A stretch of DNA of 64,000 nt from Fredinandcohnia onubensis (GTDB lineage: Bacteria > Bacillota > Bacilli > Bacillales > Bacillaceae_L), in NCBI RefSeq assembly GCF_031181385.1, contig NZ_JAPSKV010000004.1, forward strand, positions 1 through 64,000, written 5' to 3'. The first letter of the stretch is position 1, and the number at the start of each line of letters is the position of its first letter. Positions 46,053 through 55,355 of the stretch are shown here, in pieces. The notes below the pieces were generated by a model. It was not told the origin of the DNA. It saw only the letters and a program-made list of their open reading frames with translations, and ran no database searches. A program made the position numbers and the translations under genes.

Positions 46053-47099
46053 TTACTCAACCATTTCAGATAGTAGATAGTGATAGAGTAGCTTTGTAGT
46101 GTTTTCAATTGAATCTTTATGCGTTCGCTCAAATGCGTGAGAGGAGTCGATTCCAGGTCCGACTAATCCATGGATAATATCATATCCAGAACGAATAGCT
46201 GCAGATGCATCAGATCCATAATATGGATATATATCTAGCTTATACCCGATTTCATGTTTTTCAGCAAGTTGGACAAGTTTTTTACGAAATGCATAATGAT
46301 AGGGTCCACTTGCATCCTTCACACAAATAGAAACTGTATATTCATCGGTTGATTGACCGTCTCCCATTGCCCCCATATCTACGGCTAAATACTCTACTGT
46401 TTCAGGTGTGATATTGGAGTTCCCGCCATAGCCGATTTCTTCGTTATTTGAAATAAGATAATGAGTTGTATATGGAAGCTCAATATTTTCTGCCTTGATT
46501 TGTTTAATTAATTGAAGCAGGATACCAACACTTGCTTTGTCATCAAGATGACGAGACTTAATAAAGCCATTAGCTGTAACTTCCACACGTGGGTCAAAGG
46601 AAACAAAATCGCCAACTTCAATACCAAGAGCTCTAACTTCATCCGCATTTTTTACTTTCTCGTCAATCCGGACTTCCATATTTTCTTGGTTACGTTCAGC
46701 TTTACCTGCATCCTTGTATACGTGTACAGATTGCTGATGCATTAAAATAGTCCCAGTATAAAATTTACCAGTTGAAGTTTCAATTCGGCAGTATTCTCCT
46801 TCAATCGAGTTGTATTTAAATCCACCAATCAGATCAAGTTTTAATCGACCACTCGGTTTAATTTCTTTTACAATAGCACCCAATGTGTCCACATGGGCTG
46901 TGAGCATACGATGTTTTTTGTCCTTTCCAGGAATAGTAGCGATTAGCCCGCCTTTTCGGTTTCGGTATGTATCTACATTTTCCTCTTTTAGAAGTTTTTC
47001 TACGAAAGAGATCACTTCGCTTGTGTTTCCAGATGGACTTGGAATCGAAACCAGCTCTTTAATAAGTTGAATGGTTTCGTCTGTATTTGGATACGTCAA
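46053..47099 (-). CDS. M42 family metallopeptidase
   Basis: 348 aa. Tetrahedral aminopeptidase/endoglucanase M family with a two-metal site: TAHVDTLG (His, Asp), RHLDDKA (bridging Asp), NNEEIGYGG (catalytic Glu pair) and THKDS near the C-terminus. Cytoplasmic, without signal peptide. It is paralogous to the gene starting at 63908. ATG follows a weak AAGGGGGA site. Exact residue preference unknown. Confidence 0.9.
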   Translation of the reverse strand: MTYPNTDETIQLIKELVSIPSPSGNTSEVISFVEKLLKEENVDTYRNRKGGLIATIPGKDKKHRMLTAHVDTLGAIVKEIKPSGRLKLDLIGGFKYNSIEGEYCRIETSTGKFYTGTILMHQQSVHVYKDAGKAERNQENMEVRIDEKVKNADEVRALGIEVGDFVSFDPRVEVTANGFIKSRHLDDKASVGILLQLIKQIKAENIELPYTTHYLISNNEEIGYGGNSNITPETVEYLAVDMGAMGDGQSTDEYTVSICVKDASGPYHYAFRKKLVQLAEKHEIGYKLDIYPYYGSDASAAIRSGYDIIHGLVGPGIDSSHAFERTHKDSIENTTKLLYHYLLSEMVE

Positions 47100-47257
47100 C
47101 TTCTTTTCCCCCTTGATTTTAAGCTAGTTATAGCATACTCTTTTTTAATAAGAAATTCTAGTTTTCAAGAATATGGAAACTTCAGTTTTAGAAAATTGTA
47201 ATCCGTATTTTCGGTTTGCTATAATGGTCGAGATAGAAAGTGAAAGGATGGGACCTA

Positions 47258-47560
47258 ATGATTGAAGAAATAACAACTGAAGAACTGAAACAAAAGCTTG
47301 AAGCAGGCGAGAAGTTAGAGCTTGTTGATGTTCGTGAAGATGAAGAAGTAGCAGAGGGAATGATCCCTGGAGCAAAGCATATCAAAATGGGAGAAATTCC
47401 GGAAAACCTTGATTATTTTGATAAAGTTACAGAATACATCATTATTTGCCGCTCTGGTGGTAGAAGCTTCAATGTCTGTGCATATCTCGATGACCAAGGC
47501 TATAAAGTGCGAAACATGGTCGGTGGAATGATGAATTGGACAGGAGAAACGAAGCGATAA
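47258..47560 (+). CDS. ytwF: rhodanese-like domain protein (YtwF)
   Basis: 100 aa single rhodanese domain. Active-site loop CRSGGR with the persulfide-forming Cys near residue 70, plus VDVREDEE and GGMMNWTG. Moves sulfane sulfur between acceptors, or acts in sulfur-carrier chains. ATG 47258 lies 9 bases after AAAGGA; the earlier in-frame start overlaps that site. Position next to leuS matches B. subtilis ytwF. Confidence 0.9.
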   Translation: MIEEITTEELKQKLEAGEKLELVDVREDEEVAEGMIPGAKHIKMGEIPENLDYFDKVTEYIIICRSGGRSFNVCAYLDDQGYKVRNMVGGMMNWTGETKR

Positions 47561-47617
47561 AAGGCACGGTTTACCTGTTCAGCAATTCCTGATAAAGATT
47601 AATTTCAAATAAGTATT

Positions 47618-47652
47618 TAACGTGAATTCCTATAGAATTCACGTTTTTATTT
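47618..47652 (+). terminator. ytwF terminator
   Basis: AACGTGAATTC-CTATA-GAATTCACGTT followed by TTTATTTT. Confidence 0.9.
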
Positions 47653-47751
47653 TGCTGAAACAATAAGAAAATAGTCAATAACGGTAATAATTTATTGAAA
47701 AACAATAAAAATGTGTTTAGAATTAAAGTAATATCATTTGGAGGGGAAGAT

Positions 47752-48276
47752 ATGACACTTGTTTTATTGCTTGGTATCTTATTAGTCGTTATTTTAGGAA
47801 TTTATCAAAACAAACTTGTGAATTACATAGGTACCAATAATCGCATAGTAAAAAAACTATCAAGCTATAATTGGTTCCATAATCCATGGCTTAGTGGGTT
47901 ATTTCTATTTGCTTTGAATGCAATTTTATTTGGCTCAACTTTATTAATACTCTATGGACTAAGCTTCCTGATGATCCCTTACATCCATTTATTCATTATG
48001 GTGGGAGCTGTTCTAGTAAGCCTGATTGCTTGGATTATACTTTTAAATGCCTGGAAAGGTGATAAAAAGGGGCGTTTACTAAGAGGATTTCTAGGCAGTA
48101 GCTTTTATTTAATCCTAACACTTGTTTTTGCATATATGATTGTAACCCTTGAACCGCAATTTCCAGGAGACGACACCTTTATGGCATTCATCGGACTCGT
48201 AATGGCCATCACCGTCACCCTAGTCGCTTTCATCACCTGCTTTTTATTTACAGGAATGTTGCAAGAAAGGATATGA
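47752..48276 (+). CDS. hypothetical membrane protein, 174 aa
   Basis: ATG 47752 follows TTGGAGGGGAAG. Four to five membrane helices (about 2-18, 45-70, 72-95, 112-132, 140-165) joined by short polar loops; KGDKKGRLLRG is likely cytoplasmic. I do not recognise a family. It precedes the secreted TIMP-like protein gene by 76 bases, with no clear terminator between, so the two may be expressed together. Confidence 0.75.
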   Translation: MTLVLLLGILLVVILGIYQNKLVNYIGTNNRIVKKLSSYNWFHNPWLSGLFLFALNAILFGSTLLILYGLSFLMIPYIHLFIMVGAVLVSLIAWIILLNAWKGDKKGRLLRGFLGSSFYLILTLVFAYMIVTLEPQFPGDDTFMAFIGLVMAITVTLVAFITCFLFTGMLQERI

Positions 48277-48352
48277 ACTAATCTAAAACTTAAAGTTATT
48301 TGCAACCCTTCCATTCCTATTTTCGACTATACATTAAAAGGGGGTCTACGAG

Positions 48353-48913
48353 ATGAAATATATAAAAGGGATACTTGTTTTAGTGTTACTTTTCCTGATT
48401 TTTATTGGGTTATTCCCAGGTCAAGCATCTGCGTGTTCATGTGCCTATCCTGAATCTGTAAAGGATGAGTTAAATAGAAAAACGGCCGTATTTTCTGGAA
48501 AGGTCATAAAAATGGGGGATGAAAATAAGAATTCTTATATTCAATCAAGTGCCGATCCAATTGAGGTGTTATTTGAAGTCAATGAAAGTTGGAAAGGTGT
48601 TGAGACCTCTCAACTTTTAGTAAGCGCTGCAAGATCTAGTGCAAGTTGTGGGTATGAATTTGAATTAGATAAGGAATATATTGTCTATGCCTATGGGGAA
48701 AGCGATAATTTAGAAACAGGATTATGCGAGAGGACGGCATTATTATCTGAAGCAGGGGAAGATTTAGAGATTCTAGGCCAGGGGAGTGCACCCACCGATC
48801 AAGTGGATTTACATGATGGCATAGGAAAGTCAAATTTGATTTTGTATCTTTCCGCCAGTGTCATTTTACTAGTTATAGGATTCTTATTCTGTAAAAGTAT
48901 GAAAAAATCTTAA
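48353..48913 (+). CDS. exported TIMP/netrin-like OB-fold protein with C-terminal membrane anchor
   Basis: 186 aa. Signal peptide to about residue 27 (QASA), immediately followed by CSCAYPES as in tissue-inhibitor-of-metalloproteinase/NTR-like bacterial proteins, with further Cys near 86, 102 and 124 that could form disulfides. A hydrophobic helix near 160-180 and KSMKKS tail anchor the C-terminus. ATG follows AAGGGGGTC. Such proteins are found in spore formers, with unknown function; protease inhibition is not established. Confidence 0.8.
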   Translation: MKYIKGILVLVLLFLIFIGLFPGQASACSCAYPESVKDELNRKTAVFSGKVIKMGDENKNSYIQSSADPIEVLFEVNESWKGVETSQLLVSAARSSASCGYEFELDKEYIVYAYGESDNLETGLCERTALLSEAGEDLEILGQGSAPTDQVDLHDGIGKSNLILYLSASVILLVIGFLFCKSMKKS

Positions 48914-48968
48914 TTTGTAAGCTTATAAGTCTAAAACTCTGTCAATACTAGTGTTGGAGGTGGAGTTT

Positions 48969-49154
48969 ATGGCTTTGAAGGTTAAGGTTTTTGATGAAGA
49001 TCATGAAGAGGACCTTGAACATAAGATGAACCGCTTTTTAGAACAGATTGGCGAAGGAGATATTATAGATATCAAATTCCAGGTCGGCGTTTCTTGCGAT
49101 CAAGAGGATGACCAAATCTTTTGTTTTTCTGCGATGGTCGTATATAGAGCCTAA
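48969..49154 (+). CDS. cse60: sporulation protein Cse60
   Basis: 61 aa, begins MALKVKVFDEDHEEDLEHKM, the pattern of the small sigma-E-controlled Cse60 (DUF2758) protein of Bacillus. ATG 48969 lies 8 bases after GGAGG; an in-frame TTG upstream would include the site. Acidic, cytoplasmic, likely made in the mother cell. I saw no convincing sigma-E promoter. Confidence 0.85.
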   Translation: MALKVKVFDEDHEEDLEHKMNRFLEQIGEGDIIDIKFQVGVSCDQEDDQIFCFSAMVVYRA

Positions 49155-49186
49155 CCCACAGAGTGAGTTAGGCTCTTCTTTATTTT
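49146..49186. terminator. bidirectional terminator, cse60/ytfP
   Basis: AGAGCCTAAC / GTTAGGCTCT followed by TCTTTATTTT, overlapping the 3' ends of convergent genes. Confidence 0.88.
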
Positions 49187-50454
49187 CGTATGGCTGATGC
49201 TTGTTTCCCTGCGTTTTCGCCTGCTAATCTTCCCGTTACAAGGGCTGATGTTATATTGTAGCCACCCGTATACCCGTGTATATCAAGAATTTCTCCACAG
49301 AAAAAGAGTCCCTTCATGAGCTTTGACTCCATTTCCTTTGGATGAATTTCTTTGATTGAAACACCACCACCAGTTACAAATGCTTTCTCAATTGGCAAGG
49401 TGCCATTTACTGTGAATTGGAATTGTTTACAATCCTTAGCAAATGCACGAATCCGATCATGAGACAAGTTTGCAAATGTAACCTGAGGGTCAATCTCATT
49501 TCTTTCTAATAAAAATAGTAAATATCTTTCTGGTAAAAATCCTTTTAAGATATTTTTTAAAGCTTTCTTGGGCTCTTCTTTCGTTAGCTTCAATATCTGT
49601 TGGAAAATTTGCTCTTCGTTCATCGCAGGAAGCGCATCAATACTAATGACAACATCGTCTACTTTAAACTTCTTCATCGTCTTGACAACAAACTGGCTAC
49701 AGCGTAAAACGGCCGGTCCCGAAATTCCGAAATGAGTAAACAACATGTCCATTTGATGGGTAATTACCGTCTTACCTTTAGGGTTCAGGACACTAACAGC
49801 AACATCTCGTAATGCTAGTCCTTGTAAGGATTTATTTTTAATAAAATCTTCGTTAGATGTTACCGGAACTTCGGTAGGGAATAAGTCTGTGATTGTATGA
49901 CCGGCAGCCTTTGCCCATGCATATCCGTCACCAGTTGAACCTGTTTGCGGTACAGATTTTCCGCCGACAGCAACAACGACACAACTTGCTTCTAAGTATT
50001 CACCATTTTTTAAATGTACTCCTGCGACCCGATCATCTCTATACTCAAGCTTAGCAACAGGTGTATCTGTTTGGATATGAACGTGTAAAGACTCAAGTTG
50101 ATTTAATAGGGCATCGACAACAGACTGGGCTTTATTTGTCGTTGGAAACATCCTGCCATGGTCTTCTTCTTTTAGTTGTATCCCTAACTTTTCAAAGAAC
50201 GCGATAATATCTTCGTTATTAAATACAGAGAACGCGCTATATAAAAATCTGCCATTACCCGGGATATGCTTGATGATTTCTTCTATGGGGAGTCGGTTTG
50301 TGACATTGCAACGTCCTCCACCAGAGATTGCAAGCTTTCTCCCAAGCTTGTTCCCCTTATCTAAAAGAAGTACCTTCGCTCCTTGCTCTCCAGCTGCAAT
50401 CGCAGCCATTAAGCCAGAAGGTCCCCCTCCAATTACAATTACATCATACTGCAA
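49180..50454 (-). CDS. ytfP: HI0933-family flavoprotein (YtfP), NAD(P)/FAD-dependent oxidoreductase
   Basis: 424 aa. FAD-binding [17 protein letters not shown] at the N-terminus, [26 protein letters not shown] and C-terminal [18 protein letters not shown] are family marks. The enzymatic substrate is unknown. TTG 50454 is preferred since AAGGAG lies 8 bases before it; the in-frame GTG 9 bases earlier overlaps the site. Confidence 0.9.
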   Translation of the reverse strand: MQYDVIVIGGGPSGLMAAIAAGEQGAKVLLLDKGNKLGRKLAISGGGRCNVTNRLPIEEIIKHIPGNGRFLYSAFSVFNNEDIIAFFEKLGIQLKEEDHGRMFPTTNKAQSVVDALLNQLESLHVHIQTDTPVAKLEYRDDRVAGVHLKNGEYLEASCVVVAVGGKSVPQTGSTGDGYAWAKAAGHTITDLFPTEVPVTSNEDFIKNKSLQGLALRDVAVSVLNPKGKTVITHQMDMLFTHFGISGPAVLRCSQFVVKTMKKFKVDDVVISIDALPAMNEEQIFQQILKLTKEEPKKALKNILKGFLPERYLLFLLERNEIDPQVTFANLSHDRIRAFAKDCKQFQFTVNGTLPIEKAFVTGGGVSIKEIHPKEMESKLMKGLFFCGEILDIHGYTGGYNITSALVTGRLAGENAGKQASAIRK

Positions 50455-50472
50455 ATAGAACACTCCTTAACT

Positions 50473-50865
50473 TCAATCTAAGAATCGTTGGCGGTCCTCT
50501 GGAGAAGGAAGCTTACAGCTTTCCTGTTTTCCAAACCATTTATAACGATTATTGGCAATTACATGATAAAATATATCCCTGATAGGTGCTGGCACAAATC
50601 TAAAAATCGACAGGTAACGATATGGCCCTTTGAGATTTCGACAGACCCTAAGTGCAGCACTTGATTTTGTAAAGTAATGCTCACCTTCAATTAATACGAA
50701 ACTATTTATGTTTTCGGGAATACCATGTTTTCTCAACAGTTCTTTTCCCACTTCACTTTGAAGGGATGCAAAAAGATATCGTGGTTTCAAATCTCTTTTA
50801 AGGATAAATTGGACACTGCTGTTGCAAAACGTACAAACGCCATCAAACAAAATAATATCTTTCAT
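50473..50865 (-). CDS. DCC/DUF393 family thiol-disulfide oxidoreductase-like protein
   Basis: 130 aa. N-terminal FDGVCTFCN gives the D-G-x-C-x2-C signature of the DCC family (YuxK-like), thought to be thioredoxin-like redox proteins. The start is uncertain: ATG 50865 has GGGAG 11 bases upstream, while ATG 50883 has AAGGA only 4 bases away. It lies 18 bases before ytfP on the same strand and is probably co-transcribed. Confidence 0.85.
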   Translation of the reverse strand: MKDIILFDGVCTFCNSSVQFILKRDLKPRYLFASLQSEVGKELLRKHGIPENINSFVLIEGEHYFTKSSAALRVCRNLKGPYRYLSIFRFVPAPIRDIFYHVIANNRYKWFGKQESCKLPSPEDRQRFLD

Positions 50866-51092
50866 GGCTCTACACACTCCCATACTTTCCTTATTACATC
50901 ATATCATGGGAGTGCTAAATTGTTGAAACATAGAATAACGTTGAAATTAAAAACTAACAAGTCTAAACTATACATGACAAAGCTAAAGAAGCCAATAAAT
51001 TAAGAAACAGACAATAATTTTAGGTTAATAATTTTTGTAAGTATGATAAAATTATTTGGTTAGTCTTCAAAAATACAGATTGGGGATTTTAT

Positions 51093-52721
51093 ATGTCAGA
51101 TTCGAAATTATTGCGTGGGACATTTGTTTTAACCCTTGCTACATATATTTCTCGAGTACTTGGAATGATCTATGTGTTTCCTTTCGTTTATTTAGTTGGA
51201 AGCCTTGGATCTGCCCTTTATTCTTATGGTTATGCACAATATACAATATTTTTATTTATATCAACAGCGGGAATTCCAGCTGCTGTTTCTAAATTTGTTT
51301 CGAAATATAATTCATTAGGCGATTATCATACCGGGATGAGGATGTATAAATCTGGGCTAATCGTAATGGGGCTTACAGGTTTAGTCGGTTTTACAATTCT
51401 TAACTTAATTGCACCCATTCTTGCGCCAATTGTTCTTGGTGGGGGGGATGCAGGAAATACGGTTGAAGATGTTACATTCGTGATAAGAATGGTGAGCTTT
51501 GCATTACTTGTTGTTCCGATTATGAGTATTCAACGAGGTTTCTTCCAAGGTCACCAATCAATGGGACCAACTGCTGTTTCACAGGTTGTGGAACAGATTG
51601 TCCGTATTTCCTTTGTTCTTGCAGCAACTTTTATAGTGATGAAGATAATCGATGGAGAGAGAGTATTTGCTGTTGGATTAGCTACATTTGGTGCCTTTAT
51701 TGGGGCTCTTGGTGGTTTGGTAATCCTCCTATGGTATTGGTTTAAGCGAAAACCATACTTAGATGAAATGCTCGCGAAAAGTAAACCACAAACAGATATG
51801 ACAACAAAAGAGATGTTTAGGGAGCTGTTTTCCTATGCGGGACCTTTTGTTATTGTAGGACTTGCAATTCCGCTTTATCAATATGTTGACCAACTTACAT
51901 TTAACAAAACAATGATGAGCAACGGAGTCGATAAAGATGTATCTGAGGGATTGTTTTCATATGTCACTTTCATGGTTCCAAAATTGGTTATGATTCCTGT
52001 GTCATTAGCGACAGCATTTAGTTTAACGCTTGTTCCAACGATTACAAAGTCGTTTACATCCGGGGACTTTAGTTTGCTTAGAAGTCAAATTGATAAGACC
52101 TTCCAAATTTGTGTACTGTTAGTATTACCAGCCGTTGTTGGTTTATCAGTATTAGCATATCCAGCCTTTAATGCATTTTTTGAAATGAGTGAAGCTGGCG
52201 GTCGAATTTTGAGATGGTATGCACCTGTTGCGATTCTATTTTCTTTTTATTCGATTTCAGCTGCTATTCTACAAGGAATTAATAAGCAAAAGTTTGCAGT
52301 GGTAAGTTTGTTTATGGGGCTAATTTTCAAAATTAGTTTCAATAGTCCGTTTATCTCCTGGTTTGGTGAGATTGGTTCAATTCTTGCTACTGCCTTAGGA
52401 TACACAATGGCCATTTTATATTGTTTCTGGATGATTTCAAGACATGCAGGATATAAATACTCAATGTTTGCAAGAAGGTCGTTACTAATGGGTATTTTCG
52501 CAACTGTTATGGCATTGGCTATATTTTTAATCGGATGGTTATTATCTTTTGTTGTCGAATTTGAAAATGGTAGAGTGCAGTCAGTCTTCGTGCTCTTAGT
52601 TGGGGTTGTAGTTGGGGCTGCGGTGTACCTATTTTTAGCTTATCGTTCACGACTATTGGAGGTCCTCCTCGGCAATCGATTTGCATTTTTATCAAGAGAT
52701 AGAAAAAAGGCTGTACAGTAA
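51093..52721 (+). CDS. murJ: lipid II flippase MurJ (YtgP), MOP superfamily
   Basis: 542 aa with about fourteen membrane helices of the polysaccharide-exporter/MVF type. Corresponds to B. subtilis YtgP, shown to be MurJ, which flips lipid II for peptidoglycan synthesis. ATG follows TTGGGGATT. Single gene with a strong terminator. Position before the RsuA-type gene and ytzE matches B. subtilis. Confidence 0.9.
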   Translation: MSDSKLLRGTFVLTLATYISRVLGMIYVFPFVYLVGSLGSALYSYGYAQYTIFLFISTAGIPAAVSKFVSKYNSLGDYHTGMRMYKSGLIVMGLTGLVGFTILNLIAPILAPIVLGGGDAGNTVEDVTFVIRMVSFALLVVPIMSIQRGFFQGHQSMGPTAVSQVVEQIVRISFVLAATFIVMKIIDGERVFAVGLATFGAFIGALGGLVILLWYWFKRKPYLDEMLAKSKPQTDMTTKEMFRELFSYAGPFVIVGLAIPLYQYVDQLTFNKTMMSNGVDKDVSEGLFSYVTFMVPKLVMIPVSLATAFSLTLVPTITKSFTSGDFSLLRSQIDKTFQICVLLVLPAVVGLSVLAYPAFNAFFEMSEAGGRILRWYAPVAILFSFYSISAAILQGINKQKFAVVSLFMGLIFKISFNSPFISWFGEIGSILATALGYTMAILYCFWMISRHAGYKYSMFARRSLLMGIFATVMALAIFLIGWLLSFVVEFENGRVQSVFVLLVGVVVGAAVYLFLAYRSRLLEVLLGNRFAFLSRDRKKAVQ

Positions 52722-52738
52722 GTGACAGCCTTTTTTTC
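52703..52738 (+). terminator. murJ terminator
   Basis: AAAAAGGCTGT...ACAGCCTTTTTTT hairpin. Confidence 0.9.
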
Positions 52739-52803
52739 GAATATATCTATTCGATTTGTGTGTGAGGAAAAATTTTTCCCTGTTAGAAGGATCATACAAT
52801 GGC

Positions 52804-53004
52804 TTAGCCTTGGAAAGTTCCAATCCCTAGACGACGCTCAATGCGGTCGATACGGCGGTCTAAACGGTCGATCTGATTTTCTAGTCTTTGGACTTGGCGC
52901 TCAAGACGGTCGAGACGACGATCTACGTTTCCGCCTCCACCTGGAAATCCAGGAAATCCTGGGAAGAAGCCCTGAGGTTGTTGACGATTATCATAATAAT
53001 ACAT
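52804..53004 (-). CDS. small Gly/Pro-rich coiled-coil protein, coat-like
   Basis: 66 aa in two parts: residues 1-26 are Tyr/Gln then GFFPGFPGFPGGGG repeats; residues 28-60 are heptads of RLDRLERQ/RLENQIDRLDRR, a strongly charged coiled coil. AAAGGAG lies 10 bases before ATG. This composition resembles small spore coat or crust proteins, but I do not recognise a named one. The plus-strand frame across it is an antisense shadow. Confidence 0.75.
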   Translation of the reverse strand: MYYYDNRQQPQGFFPGFPGFPGGGGNVDRRLDRLERQVQRLENQIDRLDRRIDRIERRLGIGTFQG

Positions 53005-53133
53005 TGTGGTATCGCTCCTTTTTCTTTATAAAAATACAATAACAGTGTATGTATGAAGGGCGTTTGTGCAATGAATAAAACGCCCATTCTAATAAAGAAT
53101 GGGTATTCGCGGAGTAAAAAGGAGGTAATTGCA

Positions 53134-53853
53134 TTGCGAATTGATAAATTACTTGCCAATCGAGGATTTGGAAGTAGAAAAGAAGTTAAAGGCCTATTAA
53201 AATCAGGAGCAGTTCAAATAAATGGAGTAGCCATCAAAGATTCTAGTAAGCATGTAAATGTAGAATCAGATTCAGTCACCGTTCATGGTGAAATGATCGA
53301 ATACAAGGAATTCATTTATTTAATGCTAAATAAACCTCAGGGTGTTATATCGGCAACTGAGGATTATCTTCATGACACTGTTCTTGATTTATTAGAAATG
53401 GAAGATACGGTCTACAAGCCTTTTCCAGTCGGACGTTTGGATAAAGATACAGAAGGTTTATTGCTGTTAACAAATGACGGTCAGCTTGCCCATCAGTTGC
53501 TTTCTCCCAAAAAACATGTACCCAAAACCTATGTTGCCATTATTGAAGGTGAAGTAACTCAAGAGGATGTGGAGGCATTTCGAAACGGGGTTACCCTTGA
53601 TGATGGATATGAAACGATGCCAGCTGAACTAAAAATCATCAGCAGTGGATTACGCTCTGAAATCGAAGTAATCATTGAAGAAGGAAAGTTCCATCAAGTA
53701 AAGCGGATGTTTGAGTCGGTTGGAAAGCGAGTCATCTATTTGAAAAGGGTTAAAATGGGGCCGTTACCACTAGATGAATCTCTCGAGTTAGGGGAATATC
53801 GTGAGTTAACGGATGATGAGGTCTTCCAATTAAAAAACTATACGAAAAATTAA
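53134..53853 (+). CDS. 16S rRNA pseudouridine synthase, RsuA family
   Basis: 239 aa. N-terminal S4 RNA-binding domain (MRIDKLLANRGFGSRKEVK) and catalytic domain with GRLDKDTEGLLLLTNDG carrying the catalytic Asp near 102. TTG 53134 is set by AAAGGAGG 8 bases upstream; codons before it belong to no family member. Converts a uridine of small-subunit rRNA (by analogy U516) to pseudouridine. Corresponds in position to ytzF/ytzG of B. subtilis. Confidence 0.9.
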   Translation: MRIDKLLANRGFGSRKEVKGLLKSGAVQINGVAIKDSSKHVNVESDSVTVHGEMIEYKEFIYLMLNKPQGVISATEDYLHDTVLDLLEMEDTVYKPFPVGRLDKDTEGLLLLTNDGQLAHQLLSPKKHVPKTYVAIIEGEVTQEDVEAFRNGVTLDDGYETMPAELKIISSGLRSEIEVIIEEGKFHQVKRMFESVGKRVIYLKRVKMGPLPLDESLELGEYRELTDDEVFQLKNYTKN

Positions 53854-53885
53854 CAAGGGCTGTCATTAGACAGCCCTTTATCTTT
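53854..53885 (+). terminator. pseudouridine synthase terminator
   Basis: AAGGGCTGTC-ATTA-GACAGCCCTT then TATCTTT. Confidence 0.87.
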
Positions 53886-53978
53886 GCAAATATAGTTTCT
53901 ATGTATGTATCTGTATGAATAGGCTTTCTAGTGTGAAGTTATTTGCTACCTTCTTCAAGCGCCCCTTATAATTGGTTG

Positions 53979-54197
53979 CTAAGATATTTTGACTTTCTTT
54001 TTTGTGATTGTCCATTTTCCTCGGCTAGGGCTGCGAACCAAATCATTATATGCTAACACATTCAAATCACGCTGAATGGTTCTTGATGTAATTCCAAATT
54101 CATCCACAAGCTCTTGTGTTGTTACAGTCCCTTTTTCGTTAATAAACATGTAGACTGATTTGATACGAGTTAACATACGGTTTGTTGAAGGCTTCAA
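53979..54197 (-). CDS. ytzE: DeoR-type helix-turn-helix protein YtzE
   Basis: 72 aa, begins MKPSTNRMLTRIKSVYMFIN and holds a single winged HTH (TTQELVDEFGITSRTIQRDLN). It matches the short YtzE protein of B. subtilis, lacking the sugar-binding domain of full DeoR regulators. TTG 54197 is preferred: AAGGAG lies 8 bases upstream. Targets unknown. The AT-rich 54198-54487 region upstream holds no gene. Confidence 0.88.
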   Translation of the reverse strand: MKPSTNRMLTRIKSVYMFINEKGTVTTQELVDEFGITSRTIQRDLNVLAYNDLVRSPSRGKWTITKKKVKIS

Positions 54198-54487
54198 AAA
54201 ACCACTCCTTATCATTTTTGTACATGCCAGATATGTCTCAGTCTTCCTATTAATCAAAACACTTTTCAAAAATATCAATCGCTATGACGTATTCATATTT
54301 TAAACAAACAATCTTATATATATGTCCTTTTATCACCTCTTCTCATTACAGGTGCGTTTGCTATATATATATAGTTCTAACTGAATAGTATGACTATTTC
54401 CGCAAAAGTTTTCAAGAATTTACATTTTACTTCTATTATTATCATAAATTATTTCTACTATTCTGTTTTTTACATTTTAATTACAGT

Positions 54488-54720
54488 TTGGTAAAGGTCG
54501 TCCAAATTAAGGAAACTTTTTCATGATTCGGGCTATGAAGAAAATAATAAGATTGTAGAAGATCTTTCTTTTTCAATCAACCGAGGTGAAATCGTTGGGA
54601 TTATAGGACCAAATGGTGCAGGTAAAAGTACAACGATAAAAACAATTCTCGGATTATTGGAAAACACAAATAGCAAGATAAACTTTATCAATAACCATAC
54701 ATATGCTTATATTCCGGAAC
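54488..54720 (+). pseudogene. ythP: decayed ABC transporter ATPase (ythP remnant)
   Basis: Only the first about 75 codons of an ABC ATPase survive. [11 protein letters not shown] (from TTG 54488) is followed by a +1 frameshift near 54523, then [20 protein letters not shown] and the Walker [11 protein letters not shown]. After YAYIPE, near 54718, the ATPase coding stops abruptly and sequence of the permease begins in another frame. Signature motif and Walker B are gone, and no ribosome site precedes it. Position between ytzE and pepV matches ythP of B. subtilis. Confidence 0.85.
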
Positions 54721-55344
54721 TGAAATTCCAAGCTGGGTTAATGGTTTCCCACTTTCCTTTCTATTTATTTTGCTCTATTTTTTTTGCTGGGAAGGACGCA
54801 TTCGGACATTTTTGGAAGAAGCAGACCAATTATTTTTACTTCAAAAACGCAACCTTGTTGTGGCTTTGAAAAAATCGACTCGTAATCTATATGTTCTTGG
54901 CTATAGTGTAGGAGTACTTATTCTTATAGGGATAGTAGCTCCATTCTTATTCAATTATTACAAACTATCTTGGTTAGAAATTCTTAGCGTTACCTTTTAT
55001 TTTATCAGCCTAAAAGCCCTTATTCTCGGATGGAAGCAATACCTGGACGATATCGTTTCATCATGGAAAAAAGGCTTTATTACAGTTTTCTTATTCATTG
55101 TATTAGGTGCATTCACATCTTTATTTGTAGCTTGGGCACTTGAACAGTTTGTTTTACTATTGCTAATGATTGGCCTTATTCAATAGTTCTTATTCTGGAT
55201 GAATTCTTCTAAAAGGATAGACAAGCTTACAACCTTTTCTAAGATGATATTATTCGTATACAGGCGGAACACTATATTGTGAATTTAATATCGCTTCCTG
55301 TAATATCAATCGTAGGATTAATACTGATTTTGATCATAGTGTAA
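54718..55344 (+). pseudogene. ythQ: decayed ABC transporter permease (ythQ remnant)
   Basis: Joined to the ATPase fragment by a deletion. [17 protein letters not shown] and [19 protein letters not shown] begin the remaining permease, which stays open to a stop at 55186 (several membrane helices). Beyond it, in a shifted frame, QAEHYIVNLISLPVISIVGL up to TAA 55344 is clearly the original C-terminus. The 5' part and an internal part are missing. EcsB/YthQ-type permease; non-functional. Confidence 0.82.
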
Positions 55345-55355
55345 GGAGAATTTGG

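Noticed and set aside
52722-53042. 106-codon plus-strand frame downstream of murJ
   Set aside because: Antisense shadow of the Gly/Pro coiled-coil gene; it begins inside the murJ terminator and has no ribosome site.
54770-55186. 138-codon membrane protein frame as an independent gene
   Set aside because: It is the internal part of a YthQ-type permease without its start; the original C-terminus is found downstream in another frame.
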